This document shows positions 25,275 to 37,514 of a DNA stretch of 64,000 nucleotides, piece by piece (the stretch's first letter is position 1; each line of letters begins with the position of its first letter). Origin of the DNA: Pegea sp. RAD2-039 (Eukaryota > Chordata > Thaliacea > Salpida > Salpidae); NCBI GenBank assembly GCA_034620365.1, contig JAQGEQ010000046.1, positions 434,001 through 498,000 of the forward strand, read 5' to 3'. A model generated the notes under the pieces. The model ran no database searches and was not told the origin of the DNA. It saw only the letters and a list, made by a program, of their open reading frames with translations. Position numbers and translations under genes: made by a program.

Positions 25275-28200
25275 ATGAGTTTATTGAAACAAGATGATAT
25301 GAAGGAGGGCTTCTTGTGCCCAATTTGTGTTCAAGATTTGGGTTCTTTTCAAAAGTTGCAAGTACATTTTGAAAATGTTCATTCAGCTGAAGATAAAGAC
25401 AACTTCAAACAACTAAAAGGTTTCTTGATGAATTTAATGAGCAACTGAATATTCTTTTCCTAATCATCAAAATATTCAAAGGATTCTTCAGCAAAGCTAA
25501 GTATAAGCTATTTAAACAAGATGATAGCCACCAGTCAACATCAACCTCTGAAAACTCAAGTCAAGTAGGTGAGAATAACTTGGTAAGAAGATCAGTTGTA
25601 TGGGAGCCTCAGAAGTTTGGTTAGTCTTATTTTTACAAGATTTAAAAGATGTCTAAAAATTATGTTTCAAATTTTATGCTTTTCATGTAAAAAAAAAAAT
25701 TTAAATAAAATATTTATATATTGTAAATTGTTATAGGACATTTTATTATTTATTTTATATCATTTATATTTTTAGTATTAAATATAATAAGTAGTAAATT
25801 ATTTTCAATTTATCATTGCCTTAGACATTTTTATATGATTTCAGGTCAAAGTAAAAATCATTTTAAAATATTTAAACAAATGAGAGATGAAAGAATTGAT
25901 AGATTTGTCGTGGAATCCAACAAAGTTCTTATTAGATTAGAAAAGGTGAAAATAACGTTTTATATGCTTCAACTAGTTTGTAGTAAATTGGATTTTAATT
26001 TTTTAAATCTAGTCCTTATAAATTTAAAATAAGAAGAAAAATATTTCCCCTAACCCCATTTACAGTTAACCAGAAATTGCCGGGTGTCAGGACAACCAAA
26101 TACTAAAGGTATTTTAAGGATGATTATGTTTTATACCTACATAAGAACATTACTAACAAACTCTTAAATCCTTTGTAGTTCATCTAACTTATTTTTTAAA
26201 GATTATAAAATTGGATGAGAAACTTAATAAGCGTAAAGGTATTTTCATTTAAGTGAATGCTTTTGACAAATTTCGCAAATTGTTGCAATTAATTTTACCT
26301 TGACAATTATTTTAAATATATTTGGCATTATTACTGATGAAGGTTTCCACATTTTTATTTCCAAATAATTTAATTTCATCATTTTTGATTAATTGTGTTT
26401 TTGCTATAGTTTCTTACTTTTTATAATTTCATTTATCTAAATTATTTCAAGTAGTTTCTGTGAACAGATTTTGAGAAAAGTTTGGTCTATTGGGTGAATG
26501 ATGTAGATGTCCCATTTTGTCCATCCTGTGGAAGTCAGTTTGGACTTGCTAGACGTCGTCATCATTGTAGATTATGTGGTTCTATCATGTGTACGAAATG
26601 TTCTATGTTCATTTCACAAGAGTTTTCAAGTGAGAACATTTCTGATAAGCACAAATATAACAAATAACACGTGATGCTGTCTTTACTAACAATCTTCACT
26701 ACAGATGATTTAATCAAAACTTTATCACGTTCATCTGAATCTTCCCGAGCAAGATCGGTTAGTTTTGATACAAGTCTCAAAGTTAATCCAAATATCCTTC
26801 AAACTCGAGTTTGTATCGAATGCTTAAAGATTTTGGAAAAACGGAAAGAACGCAGAGATCAGATAGAAAATACGACGTTATTGTTTAACTTACATCAAGT
26901 TAGTTATTAACTTTGTTGTCAGCTTTCTATCACATTTTATTCAAATCAGATTTGACAAATGAATTAGTAGCGTATGTTCATGGAAAAAATTAAAATCAAT
27001 TTCAAATATATTAATTTAATTTTTGCAGAAGTTGCAGTCATCAATAATTCAGGCGAATAAGCTTGCACCAGACTATCACAAGATGGCAGCCTCACTAAAG
27101 TACTTTTCTACAAATCAATATATTTTTAAAAATAATTTATTTTTCATATTTATCGATTATCTAATTATTTGAACGACAGCTAAAGTTTGTCGGTACTTTT
27201 TTTATAACATGAAATAATCGCGTTTTTTCATTTATTAGCTTTCATTAAACGATTATTTTGCAACTAAACGTTTCGTAACAAACAGATTTATTAATTTATT
27301 ACAATTTGTCTTCATCTAAATCTTTGATTTGTGTCTTATGTAGTCAAGGTGATGAAGAGTTCCAACTGGATCTAGCACAAGGACTTCGTATTCAATTAGT
27401 TCGCTTATATGACGTCATTGAAGCTGTCAGTAAAAAGATTGCGAGTTTGAGTGAAGGGGATGATCAGATCTTGAAAGTTCGAGAAGTCAAGATTCAATCA
27501 AACATCCGAAGATCAGCATACGCTTATCTACAAGTAGGCCCCGGTTCATATGTTGAGATCACGTGACGAGATTTGCTGTTGTCAGGACAACATGCTTTCC
27601 CTTCCTTCGCTACCATCGCTGCCTAAACTCGAGAAACTTCAAATGGAAAGAAGAAGACAGAAGGAGTTGATTCGGAGGAGAGAACAAGAGAGGATGGAGC
27701 GAGAAAGAGCTGAAGCAAAACGAAAAGAAGAACAAGAACGGATCAAGCAAGATCAAGTTGAAAGGATCCAGAAAACGGAACTCAAGGATGAGACTAACTC
27801 GCTGGTTAAAGGGGGTGGATGGGTTGCTCCTGTTCACTCCGTGTCTCCCACTTCCAGCTCATTTGAGACTGAAGATGCTGATAGTGATGCAGATGATCCG
27901 ATCTTGGAACAAATTGGAAATGTTGAGAGAATGTTGCATCAAGCAGAGGCAGTTAGTCGAATGGAAGAGGCTGAAAGTTTGAGAAAGAATTTGAAAGAAT
28001 TGAAAACTGAACATAAAAGATTGAATATTGAACGAGGGTTCGGAGGATTTCGATCAAATACTCCTTCAAATCCTTTTATAGAAGATCAGAAGAATCCGTT
28101 CTTAGTAGATGTGAAACGGAACCGACAAAAAAATCCCTTTTTAGAAGATGACAGCAAAAATCCGTTCTTGGAAGAAGAGGAAGAAGCTCACATCTTCCGT

Positions 28201-28365
28201 AGAGATAATAAAATGAATCACGATGTGAAAGATCCGATGCTAGAACAGATCCAATATATAAAAAAATGTCTTGATGAAGCAGTAAAGATGGGAAGATCAG
28301 ATGAAATTCGGATCTTGAAAGAGAATTTGAGAGAACTTCAACTTGCATATGAAGCAGCAAAATGA
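25275..28365 (+). CDS. RBSN: Rabenosyn-5, endosomal FYVE and Rab effector protein (627 aa)
   Basis: Ten exons: 25275-25419, 25482-25619, 25845-25945, 26066-26108, 26179-26238, 26468-26629, 26705-26898, 27029-27099, 27344-27533 and 27586-28365. They sum to 1,884 bases with all phases matching. Domains in order: an N-terminal C2H2 finger (EGFLCPICVQDLGSF...H...H, residues about 11-36); a linker with VWEPQKFG, like the vertebrate MWEPQELG; a FYVE zinc finger with VNDVDVPFCPSC and RRRHHCRLCG, the PI3P-binding signature, around residues 160-200, whose last cysteine pair (VCIECLK) follows a short insert; a helical region with KMAASL as in vertebrates; an Arg/Glu coiled coil; a Rab-binding helix pair starting DPILEQIGNVERML; four NPF motifs (SNPF, KNPF, KNPF, KNPF) for EH-domain partners; and a second Rab-binding helix pair starting DPMLEQIQYIKKCL. 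The family recruits VPS45 and EHD1 to early endosomes for recycling. The 43- and 60-base exons are the least conserved. Confidence 0.95.
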
Positions 28366-28478
28366 ATCAATTGAAAAACGCATGACATATGTACAAAAGT
28401 AATTCAAGCAATTGAACCTCCTGTTCGTATTTCGCTTCTTTGCAATATAATCAATCAAAAGATAATTGGACATTTCTC

Positions 28479-28484
28479 TTTATT
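28479..28484 (-). terminator. AATAAA polyadenylation signal, probably for CRADD-like gene
   Basis: A minus-strand AATAAA begins 22 bases past the CRADD-like stop codon. It lies within the 140 bases separating the stops of two convergent genes, so the transcripts of rabenosyn-5 and this gene probably end very close together or overlap. Confidence 0.55.
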
Positions 28485-28505
28485 TAAATCAATATCGTTT
28501 GTCAG

Positions 28506-29253
28506 TCAACCGTCTAATAAATTATTTTTGTTTTGCTTGGCGACTTCTATTAACTTTTTCATACAACTAGTACTGACTTTAGCTGATCTAATAGCATCGG
28601 CAAGTTGACAGAAACTGGAAGACAGACCTTGTTTGCGTTGCCATGTCACCAATAAACTCATACATTGAAGGGTAGGTGATGCCAGGCGCTTACTACGTTC
28701 AATTTCTATGCTACTAATGCCTAGAAGAAAGATCACTTCTTCCCAATCATGTCTTGAGAGCTCTTTACTTATTAGCATTAAATCTTTTTCGCTCGGATGA
28801 AGATTTTGTAGATTGTCTGGAAGTTGATCTAATCTTTGATCATCTATAAAAATATGAAGAAATTGAGAAATAAATATTTTATTTTCAAATCTAATGAATG
28901 ATTTTACACAAATCAAAATAATTTCATTTTTTGTTTAATCTATGAATGAATCTATCACCTGCATCACTTCTAATAATTCCTGCTTCTTCAGCATCAGAAA
29001 CAATTTTTTCTTGAACCCAATCATAATCTTCTTTTAATATATCACAAAATTTAAAAAACTGAGAAACATCACAAGAACTGATGTAGTTTAAGATCAAGAC
29101 ACATTGATCCCTGTCATTTGATTTACTTTTTACATTTTGATATTCTCTTTCATTCAAAACCTCATCTGAATATAATTCTTCAATAATATACTTTGGTTCT
29201 AAATGTGTAAGAAGATAGGTCCGGTTTTTTAACATAACTTCATAAACAGACAT
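28506..29253 (-). CDS. CRADD: CRADD/RAIDD-like death adaptor: CARD plus death domain (210 aa)
   Basis: Two exons, 29253-28959 and 28843-28506, joined in phase 1. The start is the ATG giving MSVYEVMLKNRTYLL; an upstream TTG frame is not needed. Residues about 1-85 form a CARD: six helices can be traced, with LEPKYIIEELYSDEVLNERE near helices 2-3 and the end FFKFCDILKEDY. Residues about 120-205 form a death domain, with the typical ISKELSRHDWEEVIFLLGIS segment (compare LAxxLGxxWxxLARxLGIS) and TLQCMSLLVTWQRKQG. CARD followed by a death domain at about 200 residues is the arrangement of vertebrate CRADD (199 residues), which bridges PIDD1 to caspase-2 in the PIDDosome. Orthology is inferred from arrangement and length; both domains are diverged. 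The gene is tail-to-tail with rabenosyn-5. Confidence 0.85.
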
Positions 29254-31380
29254 TTTTTCAAACAAAATGTTATGCAAGATTAATCTGTCTAATGAAATAA
29301 AGTGTGTAAGTGGGAGGTGCTCTCTTCAGTCACCTTTTATGCATTTATTGAAAAAATAAATAAATCCAAAATTGTACTGCCAGAAAAACTTGATTATTGC
29401 AACAGATTCTAGAAAAATTATATAAAAAATACAATTTTCTAGAAAGATCAACATTAATTTACACATAATTTTGCTCACATAATTTTTTAAATCAAGAAAT
29501 TGGTAAACAACTAGTTAAATTCTTAATTAACTTATCATTAGTTGCTTTTTTATTTTACTAACCATAAGTCTTACCTACATAGTAAAAGAAGAATAAAAGT
29601 AAATTAATGTAAAATATAATTTTCAGTTTTATAGAAAAGTTTTTTTATAATCAATTTTTTTTAATTTTGTTAATAATGAAACAGAAAGAAATCAACTTTA
29701 GCTTAATCAAAAATAGCATTATTCTGTTGTAATTTTAGGTTTACCAAAAGAAAGCCAAGACTACTAGATTCAATTTGTATATTTTAAGGGCTTTTAAATG
29801 TTATTATTGAAAATAATAACAATAAATATTTATGCATCTAAGAAAACTTATTATTATCGAAAAGCAACGTAAAAATTAGATAAATATAGTTTACTCAAAC
29901 TGAATTCTAAACTTCCTTTTTTTAACTTTATCAAAATTAAAAATTAAAAAAAATAACCTAACAAGAAGAAAAATAAGTAATTTCTTAACCTCAATTTATT
30001 AGAATATCATGTAAAGTTGAAAAAATTTTGTAGACTTAATTTTTGAGAAAACATTTAAATGAAATAATCATACTCTAACTATTTATCAACATTTTAAAGG
30101 ATGTTTTTATAAACTCAAAAAACTTTGAATGGTAATACTTTTTAAATCGTTAACAAAGAACAAAACTTGATAACAAAATGTTGTTAAATTGACCAAATAT
30201 CGTGATCTTTAAAAATCATTCGCCAACAAAGTTAAGCAAACAAAAACTTGTTCAAAGAAAAGCCTCAAGCTTTTCAGAGATACTTTAAGACTTTAATTTA
30301 GTGTTTCAATGTTGAATAATGATAATTATAATAATAAGACCTACTTTGGGTGAGAACAGTCATACTAGATGTACTTAAATGATGGTTTTAAAAATAAAAC
30401 AAAACACAGTGAAATGCAAAAAGGCTAAAAAGCCATAAGGGTTTCTTTTTTTTCTTTGAAGCTGGTTTTTTTTCATCCTTTAGTTGTTGCGGAATAGAGA
30501 GTGGCATTCGGAGTGATCTGCTGCAATATCTTCCTAATTGCTGGTAGTGATGTTAAGCGATTTCATATCGGACTTGCAAATATTTTTAAAGCTAAGACAA
30601 GAACGGTCGTTGATACTTTTTCTTTTTGATAGCTCTATAACTACTTTTGTGAATATGACTTATAATTAAATCTTATTTTTCTTGATGGTAATATTAACGA
30701 TTTACACCAAATTCATAACTATTTTTATATGTTACGGTAAGATCTTCACATGTTATTTTACAACATTTTTACATCAATTGTAACCCAAAATAAATTCAGC
30801 TACTTAAGAAAAGTATTGTACCGCTTTGCGTTTTTTATGTATAATGTTTATGATCATTTTGATACTTAATAAATTGTTTTCAATTATGTCTTTTTTTAAT
30901 CTCGGCTTATCTGACCTAAGTTTTCTTGATTACTATACCATATAGTTTTAATTAAATCAAATAATTTGTTTATAATTTCATAATTAATTTTGATTGATAA
31001 TTTACAATTTCAAGGTTAATTATTAGAAACATTTTTAATTGATTACAAATGAGTTTCACCTAATTAGCTTTTGTTTTTATATTTTAAATTTTATTATTTT
31101 TTCTTTGATTTTTAAACTCAGGTTTGATATTTTGTTTAAATTATCTGTAAATGAAATTAATTTTGATGTTTTAATCTTATTTTTTTGCTTTAAAAACAAT
31201 ATTTGTTAATTTTAACATAATAAATGAAATATCTTTTAATTTTTATTTAACTAATTATTAATTTCACAGTTATAATTTTAATTAGTCAATTTTTATTGAT
31301 AATTGAAACAAAAATTTAATTCAAATTTCTTTTATCAGAACTTTTATTGCTATTCTGAAGGAATTTGATTAAGAAATAAA
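29254..31380. other. Intergenic region between CRADD-like and RBM4-like genes
   Basis: Mostly AT-rich with no supported gene. A GC-richer patch at about 30390-30600 is open on both strands. On the minus strand, 30540-30388 follows an ACCAG acceptor and reads QLGRYCSRSLRMPLSIPQQL then a Lys-rich tail to a stop, like a terminal exon. On the plus strand, CCGIESGIRSDLLQYLPNCW follows CTTTAG. Only one can be right, and neither has a partner exon. Confidence 0.45.
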
Positions 31381-33555
31381 ATGGTGAAAATATTTGTTGG
31401 AAATATAGCTGAAGGTGTTGCAGATGGTGAATTAAGGATTTTATTTGAGAAATATGGAAAAGTAACTGAATGTGATGTCCTCGGATCTTATGGATTTGTT
31501 CATATGGAAACTGAAGGAGAAGCTGAAGCTGCAATCAGGTGATGAGCTTGTTGACATCTAATTATTTTTTCCTGATTTATATCAAATTGATTATTTTTTT
31601 TATTGCATTTTTCTAGTTGAGTAACTAATTACAATTTGTTAAACATTTTGTTTTTTCTAATGATTACTCCATTTCAATGGTTATTTCCTTTAAGGAAATT
31701 TATATTTTTCCAATATTTTTTATAACACTACCAGTTTCACTTGTTTGATTGTTTTAATTCTTAGTTTATAGTTTACTTATGCCTTGGCAGTGTTCATAAT
31801 TTCTTTTCTACATTAGTTATATCGAAGTATGGTTCTTAAGACCTTTTCATTTTTTTATAGTTTTGATTTTGTTCTTTATAATTCATCACTTGCAGCTATT
31901 GGTTGTATAAAATAAATTTTATATTAATTGATTTGAAAACAAACCTTTATATTATTGTTGGTAGTAATTTAGATAAGACTTTGGTTGGTGGTCAAGCTAT
32001 CAATGTTGAGAAGAGCAAAGGAGGAGGTATGAGAGGATCACGGTAAGAAGATTAAATTTTGATGTTTAAAATATTTTATTCATTCATGCAGCTTTTAAAC
32101 CTTTTCAAAGTGACCTAAAAGTAATTTTTATTAATGATAAATTGATAACTTTTCTATCATTTTTTAGTGAAATTGATTATTCTGACAAATTTGTTAATTT
32201 GCTTCTTTCCAAAATCTATTTTATTGCTTAAATTAATTAAGAACTTAGTTTAGATGGCTATCATGAAAAATGTAATTAAAAAGCTAGATATATTTTCATC
32301 ATGACAAAAAATTATGGACATTTTTTTTTATCTTACTTAATTTTACTTTTATAAATACATTCTGAACTAAAGATTTTTTAATATAAAATTAATTTTGATT
32401 TAATTAAAACTATTTTAGATTTATTGTAAAAACAACGCTATCTTCATGAATATTTTTACATTTTTAAGCACAAATATCTAAATACCATATATAAAACGCT
32501 GCTTCATCCTGTTTTGCATGCATTGATTATTCAAGTCAAATGATTTCTGCAGCGGCAGCTTAAGACTGGGCAACAGCGGCGGCGGCGGCGGCGGCGGCGG
32601 CAATAACTCTTATCTTGGCGGTTTTGCGTCTGGCGATTACGGCAGCAAGGCGGCTCGCAGAGCTGGCTGTACAAAACTTCATATCGCCAATTTACCTGAT
32701 TGCGTCCAATCAGCTGAACTACGCGAGTTGTTTGAGCGATACGGTTTCGTTGCTGAGTGTGATGTAGTTGAAGATCGAAAAATTGCGTTCGTACATATTG
32801 AAGATTCAGCATCTGAAGCAGCTATTCAAGGACTTAATGGTTGGTCCTTTAAAGGAATGTCCTTGAAGGTCCAATTGTCTAAGAATCAAAGTAAATCATC
32901 TGGTAGTAACAACTCACCAAGTTTATACAATAACCAATATTCAAATATGTACAACTCAAATAACCCTTCAAATTCATCATCACCTGGTCTTATCCCTACT
33001 ATCCAAGGTAGGGGTATACCGGTCCGCACTGCCCGTGTACCTATGTCAATACCACCTTATTCTGGTCATGACAATATGAGTCGTAACCCAAGCTATGGTA
33101 TTCCTCCGGCTCCAGCCCCAGAACACAATCGATATGGGCCGATGGGCTACAACTCAATGCCAAATGTAGGGAACCTAAACAGAGAATCTTATACAGAACA
33201 TAATCTCCCTCCTCCAGCTCGAGATCGAATTGAGTTGTTAGATCTTCTAGATCGTAGAAGGCGTCTCGAAGCACTTGATCCATATGAGAGGAGGTTGGTT
33301 GCGTGTGTCGATCATTACAATCTCCCCCCACCACCTCCTGAGTTCTTGAGGTTGCTTCGTGAAAGAGCTTTAGTAAAAGTTCGACTTCCGCTTCCTCCAG
33401 GTCCCGGGAGTATGAATCGAACAAATCTACAAGCAGCCACTGCTTCAGTGAATAATGCAGTGATGGGGGTCCCTTCATATACCAGTAGCAAGATCTCTGC
33501 ACCACCTGTTCCATATACGGGCATGTACTCGCAGCGAAATGGTCCGAGTTATTGA
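31381..33555 (+). CDS. RBM4: RBM4/Lark-like RNA-binding protein with two RRMs (412 aa)
   Basis: Three exons: 31381-31538, 31965-32042 and 32553-33555. RRM1 (residues about 1-75) starts MVKIFVGNIAEGVADGELR, with RNP2 KIFVGN and a shortened RNP1 GSYGFVHM. A linker includes eight glycines from a GGC run. RRM2 (about 110-180) starts TKLHIANLPDCV and has RNP1 KIAFVHIE. Both RRMs have the tight spacing and the ECDVVxxxxxFVHxE form of RBM4/Lark proteins. The C-terminal half is Pro/Ser/Asn/Tyr-rich, with DPYERRL and YNLPPPPPEFLR. RBM4-family proteins regulate alternative splicing and translation. Unlike vertebrate RBM4 and Drosophila Lark, no CCHC zinc knuckle follows RRM2. The long third exon is clearly more GC-rich than its surroundings. 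An AATAAA lies at 33775-33780. Confidence 0.88.
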
Positions 33556-33774
33556 AGACCTTGACAAGGTTTCTGTAAATACCTTTGAAGTAGTTCCAAT
33601 TTTGATTTTAAATGACGTTACATGCCGTTTTAAATTTATTTTAAAATAGACCAGTAAAATAACTTGTCAATTATTAAACAGTGAGTTTTTTCTTATCCAT
33701 AGATTTTCTTTTATCCCTCTTCAAAGCCTTTATTTTTTGTAATAATGTGTTTTATCTAAATATTATCATGTATA

Positions 33775-33780
33775 AATAAA
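33775..33780 (+). terminator. AATAAA polyadenylation signal of the RBM4-like gene
   Basis: A canonical AATAAA lies 220 bases after the stop codon, followed by a GT-rich stretch (GTGATTGAAAGTGTTTGTTAG), as is usual for a cleavage site. Confidence 0.6.
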
Positions 33781-33939
33781 AGTGATTGAAAGTGTTTGTT
33801 AGTATTATTTAGATTCCAAGTTGTGCCAACAAACAACTTTGAAATTGTTTACAAAAGAACGTTTTTCAAACAATCTCTGACTTTCATCAACTTTTTTCAA
33901 ATGATTTTTGCTACAAAACATCTCTAACAACTCTTTTGA

Positions 33940-34095
33940 GTTCGTGTACCCAGCAACGTCGTCGGTCGATAAACGCAGGCGTCGTCTATACGCGTGGGCT
34001 ACAGTTCGGTAGCAACAACAACCGATTCAAACGCATTTTACCTTCGGCTTCTTTCGCACACCGCAAATCTCACTCGCCGCATACGTTGCAGTTGA
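33940..34095. other. CpG-dense GC-rich island
   Basis: About 155 bases hold roughly 20 CpG dinucleotides (for example AACGTCGTCGGTCGATAAACG and TACGCG), against almost none in the flanks. Both strands are partly open. It does not fold into a recognisable tRNA and matches no gene I know. An unmethylated promoter, an exon of an unlinked gene or a structured RNA are all possible. It sits about 390 bases after the RBM4-like stop and 3.4 kb before TECR. Confidence 0.5.
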
Positions 34096-37000
34096 TACGG
34101 ATTTTTTGAGGCTTTGAGAATAAACCGCAAAACGTCAAATCTAGTTAACTCATGACAGGTTTGATAAGTCGTTTTTCTTCTGCTTATATTCAACGCCATC
34201 GCCACTTCATAATCACTTTCATAATCATTAATATTTAATTTTAAGCATATTCTGCTGTTTAATATCGAATATGTTGCCAGCTAAATGCTACTTCTGACTT
34301 GCTAACTGCCAACTTTTCTATCATCAGTGATTGGTTAGAAAGATATTTATAATATTTATAAACTTTCTTTAATATTTTGTTATGTTTGATAACACTAATT
34401 AATATATGATTAAAATTGCCAACTAATATTTTTACATAAAACTTTTTGACTGAATTTTTTACAGCACATCAAATATATCATCAAAAATGTTTATTTGTGT
34501 TTCAGTTTTTGTGGATTTGGGTAATTGCTGTGTAAGTAGCAGTTAGCAGACTCAATTTATAAACTGTTTTTAAACAAGGTTTGATTGTATTTTTTCAACT
34601 TTTTTGAAATCATCTGAAATTTATTTTAGCATTCAACAATTACTAAGTGTTGATCTGATCAAAACTTGTTTGCATTTGTCTCAATATTTTATTCGCCATA
34701 AATTAAACAAATTTCTATTGATATAACTTTCACTCTCTTTTAATGCTAACTGTATTCAGCAGATACTTTGAAGTCAATTTGATGAAATTGTTTCCTTCAA
34801 GTTTTTTGATGTAAGTTGTATTTATTCGATCTAAATTTTACAAAATACTTTTTTATTTTAAGGTCTTACTTTTTAATAATCATAGATTGGTTTTGAATAT
34901 AGTCAAAGTACAATGAAGAAGCTCACAGTATGTCCTTATTTACACAAATACGTTCTTTTGATGATATTAAAGAAAGAAAAGCAGATTTTTAATGAGATAC
35001 ATCGTATTTTCAGGTTTAAAATGGATTTGATCAAACTGATCAAACGAACTCATCAAGATTTGTGAAGAATCAACCAGACAAGAGATCTTTGTTGATGACA
35101 TTTTTGATGATCGATAAAAACTCGTGATAATAAAGAGCAAGAAAGATTGCTTTCTTTTTTACTCACCTTTGAATCTACTTTGAAAGTTTAGCTGGAATCG
35201 TTGCCACCGAGAATTTGAAAACTTCTAGGTAGTTTGTTAGTTATACTCTAGGTTAGGGGCTTTAAAACTTGAAGGTAGTCAAGATCTGGACATTTTTTAC
35301 AGTGAAAAAGTCATGAAAGTCTTAATTACTAAATGATCATAATGTCCCAAAAGTTCAAGAAAGTCGTTTTGGTCCAAAGTTTGAAATTGAATAAAATATT
35401 TGTCAAGAAGATTTTATGAGCTTGCGATGATTCAGTGGACTTATTTAAATACGATTTACTATCAAAGTACAAATTTTGACGTCTAAAGTCTTAGAGATAA
35501 AATATTTTGGTGCAAATGGTATCTTTTAACAAAAAGTAACAAATTAGATTATTAATTATAACTATTTTAATGAAGTTTTTTATATGATGAAAACGCATCA
35601 ACAATTTCGTTAAGAGGCATTTGTTCCAAAATCCGTCAACAGAGCCGCTAACGGCCAAGCTTGAGAAACTCTTGTTCTTAGACTTATTCTTTCAGGTTTT
35701 TTTCTTCCACAAGTTTATAAACTCTATAAATATTTAGTGTTATAAAAAGGTTGCTATAAATAGAATATGATCTACTTAAAACTATCTCTTTAAAACCTTA
35801 CCACTCTTATATGAAGCTAGTCACCTATACTAAGTAGAGTTTATCTAATTAAAAGTCTGAGATTTTATATAACTTTACAATAGTATTTATTAGGTGAATT
35901 TAAAATAAAAAGAAACTTAAACGATTTTTTTTACTTTTGGGGTTATCAAGCCCATATGTTTAGTTTTGAAAGTAGCTTAATTATCCTTTTTTATCTCTGA
36001 TTTTCATTATCGAGAAACATATTGGTCGTACCTTCTGTATATAGTCAAAAGATTGTGTAAGGTTTTATTGTTAGTATTAATGCCATAACATATCTTAAAT
36101 CTCTTAAAGAAAAACTCATAAATAAAAATTTATTATATTTATTCTTTATTCTGTGCCTCATAAATATGTAAACTCGCCTAAAAGAAATAATAGAGAGTTC
36201 CCTTCTTTTAATGAGAAGCTATCTTAGTTAAATTAGTATTTTGATTTAGAAAAACTTTTTCAGCCCAAAATATTAATCCAATAAAAGCTTATCTTACAAA
36301 CATCGTAAGTTTGGTAATCGAGAGTGGTTTTGAAGACATCTATCTAATTGCATCGAAACATAAGACTAGTTTTTATTATTCAGTTATATTATAGTAGTAG
36401 TTATATTTCGTAATACCTCTTAAACCTAAAATGTAGGCTGTTTTAATTAAGTTAATATTTGTTTTAGAATTTCAACAAATTGAGGAAAATCATTGACAAT
36501 GACAAATCTAAGTTTGTCAAATTTTTTTTAATATCTTTTATCAATCGTCAGTCTTTAAAACAGACTTGTTTATTTTTAACGGTTTGCTGTATTGTTTGTT
36601 AAATCCGAATTTATTAAATATTATTTCAAGTTTGATCAAGTTTAAATATCTTTTAAACTTAATATAGTAGATTAAATTAAATGATTTGTATATATTATAA
36701 AATATTCTATAAATAATTTGTTTTATACGATAGTTTTTAATGATTGCTTTTTTCAATTTTTTTTGAAAAAATTCTCAAAGTATAACTGTATTGTTTCAAC
36801 TGATTCGATATAATTCAGAAAAGTATATTTTATTTTTCAAAATTTATTTTTTGTTACTTTTTTATATTTTAATTGCATTATTTTCTTCATTAATAATATG
36901 TTTTATGTTAAAAAAAATACTTGCCTATAAATCATATAAAAATCTTATTTGAAATACTGTTATAGTAAAATCTTTATTTTTAATTTTTAAATTTGTTTAA

Positions 37001-37514
37001 TCATGTTTAAATTCAGTTTGCTAAGTATTGTCTTATAAATTTGTGTATATGTATATACATATAGTATACTTATATATATAGATGCATGATTTAACATTAA
37101 CAATTAATGTTATATACTATTTGTCAGGTTTTAATAAAAAATTTTAACAATTTAATAATTTATAAAAATTATGAGCTATATTTTATAAATATTTTTCTTG
37201 ATGTCTTATAAGTTTTTTATAACACTCTTGCAAATTATAACATATATTTTGTTTTTTATTTATATATATGTTAGCCAATTTTATTGTATAAATATTTTAT
37301 GCTATTAGCTTTTGTTGTTTAAAAAAGTTAATTATTTATTAATTTGACTGATCTTTAAAAATTCATTATAAGATCAGATGACAGTTATATGTTTTTTTAT
37401 GTATCAACTTTGATAAAGTTAGAGATATATAGATATAATCTTTGTATTTTTATTGATGATGATTTTATACTTATAAATGATTTATTGCTATCATTTAGGT
37501 TTTAGTTACTTAAT
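34096..37514. other. AT-rich region upstream of TECR
   Basis: No supported coding exon. The spots at 34900-34930 (MKKLT before GTATGT) and 35012-35110 look partly exon-like but cannot be joined without a stop. TA-repeat tracts occur near 37050-37080. A TTTAG acceptor just before 37500 suggests that an intron ends in the TECR 5' untranslated region, so a non-coding first exon may lie somewhere here. Confidence 0.5.

Noticed and set aside
33041-33514. 157-residue minus-strand frame opposite the RBM4-like exon
   Set aside because: It is a shadow of the GC-rich coding exon on the other strand, with no splice or start support.
34900-35110. Two-exon gene starting MKKLT
   Set aside because: The only acceptor leads straight into TAA in the required phase.
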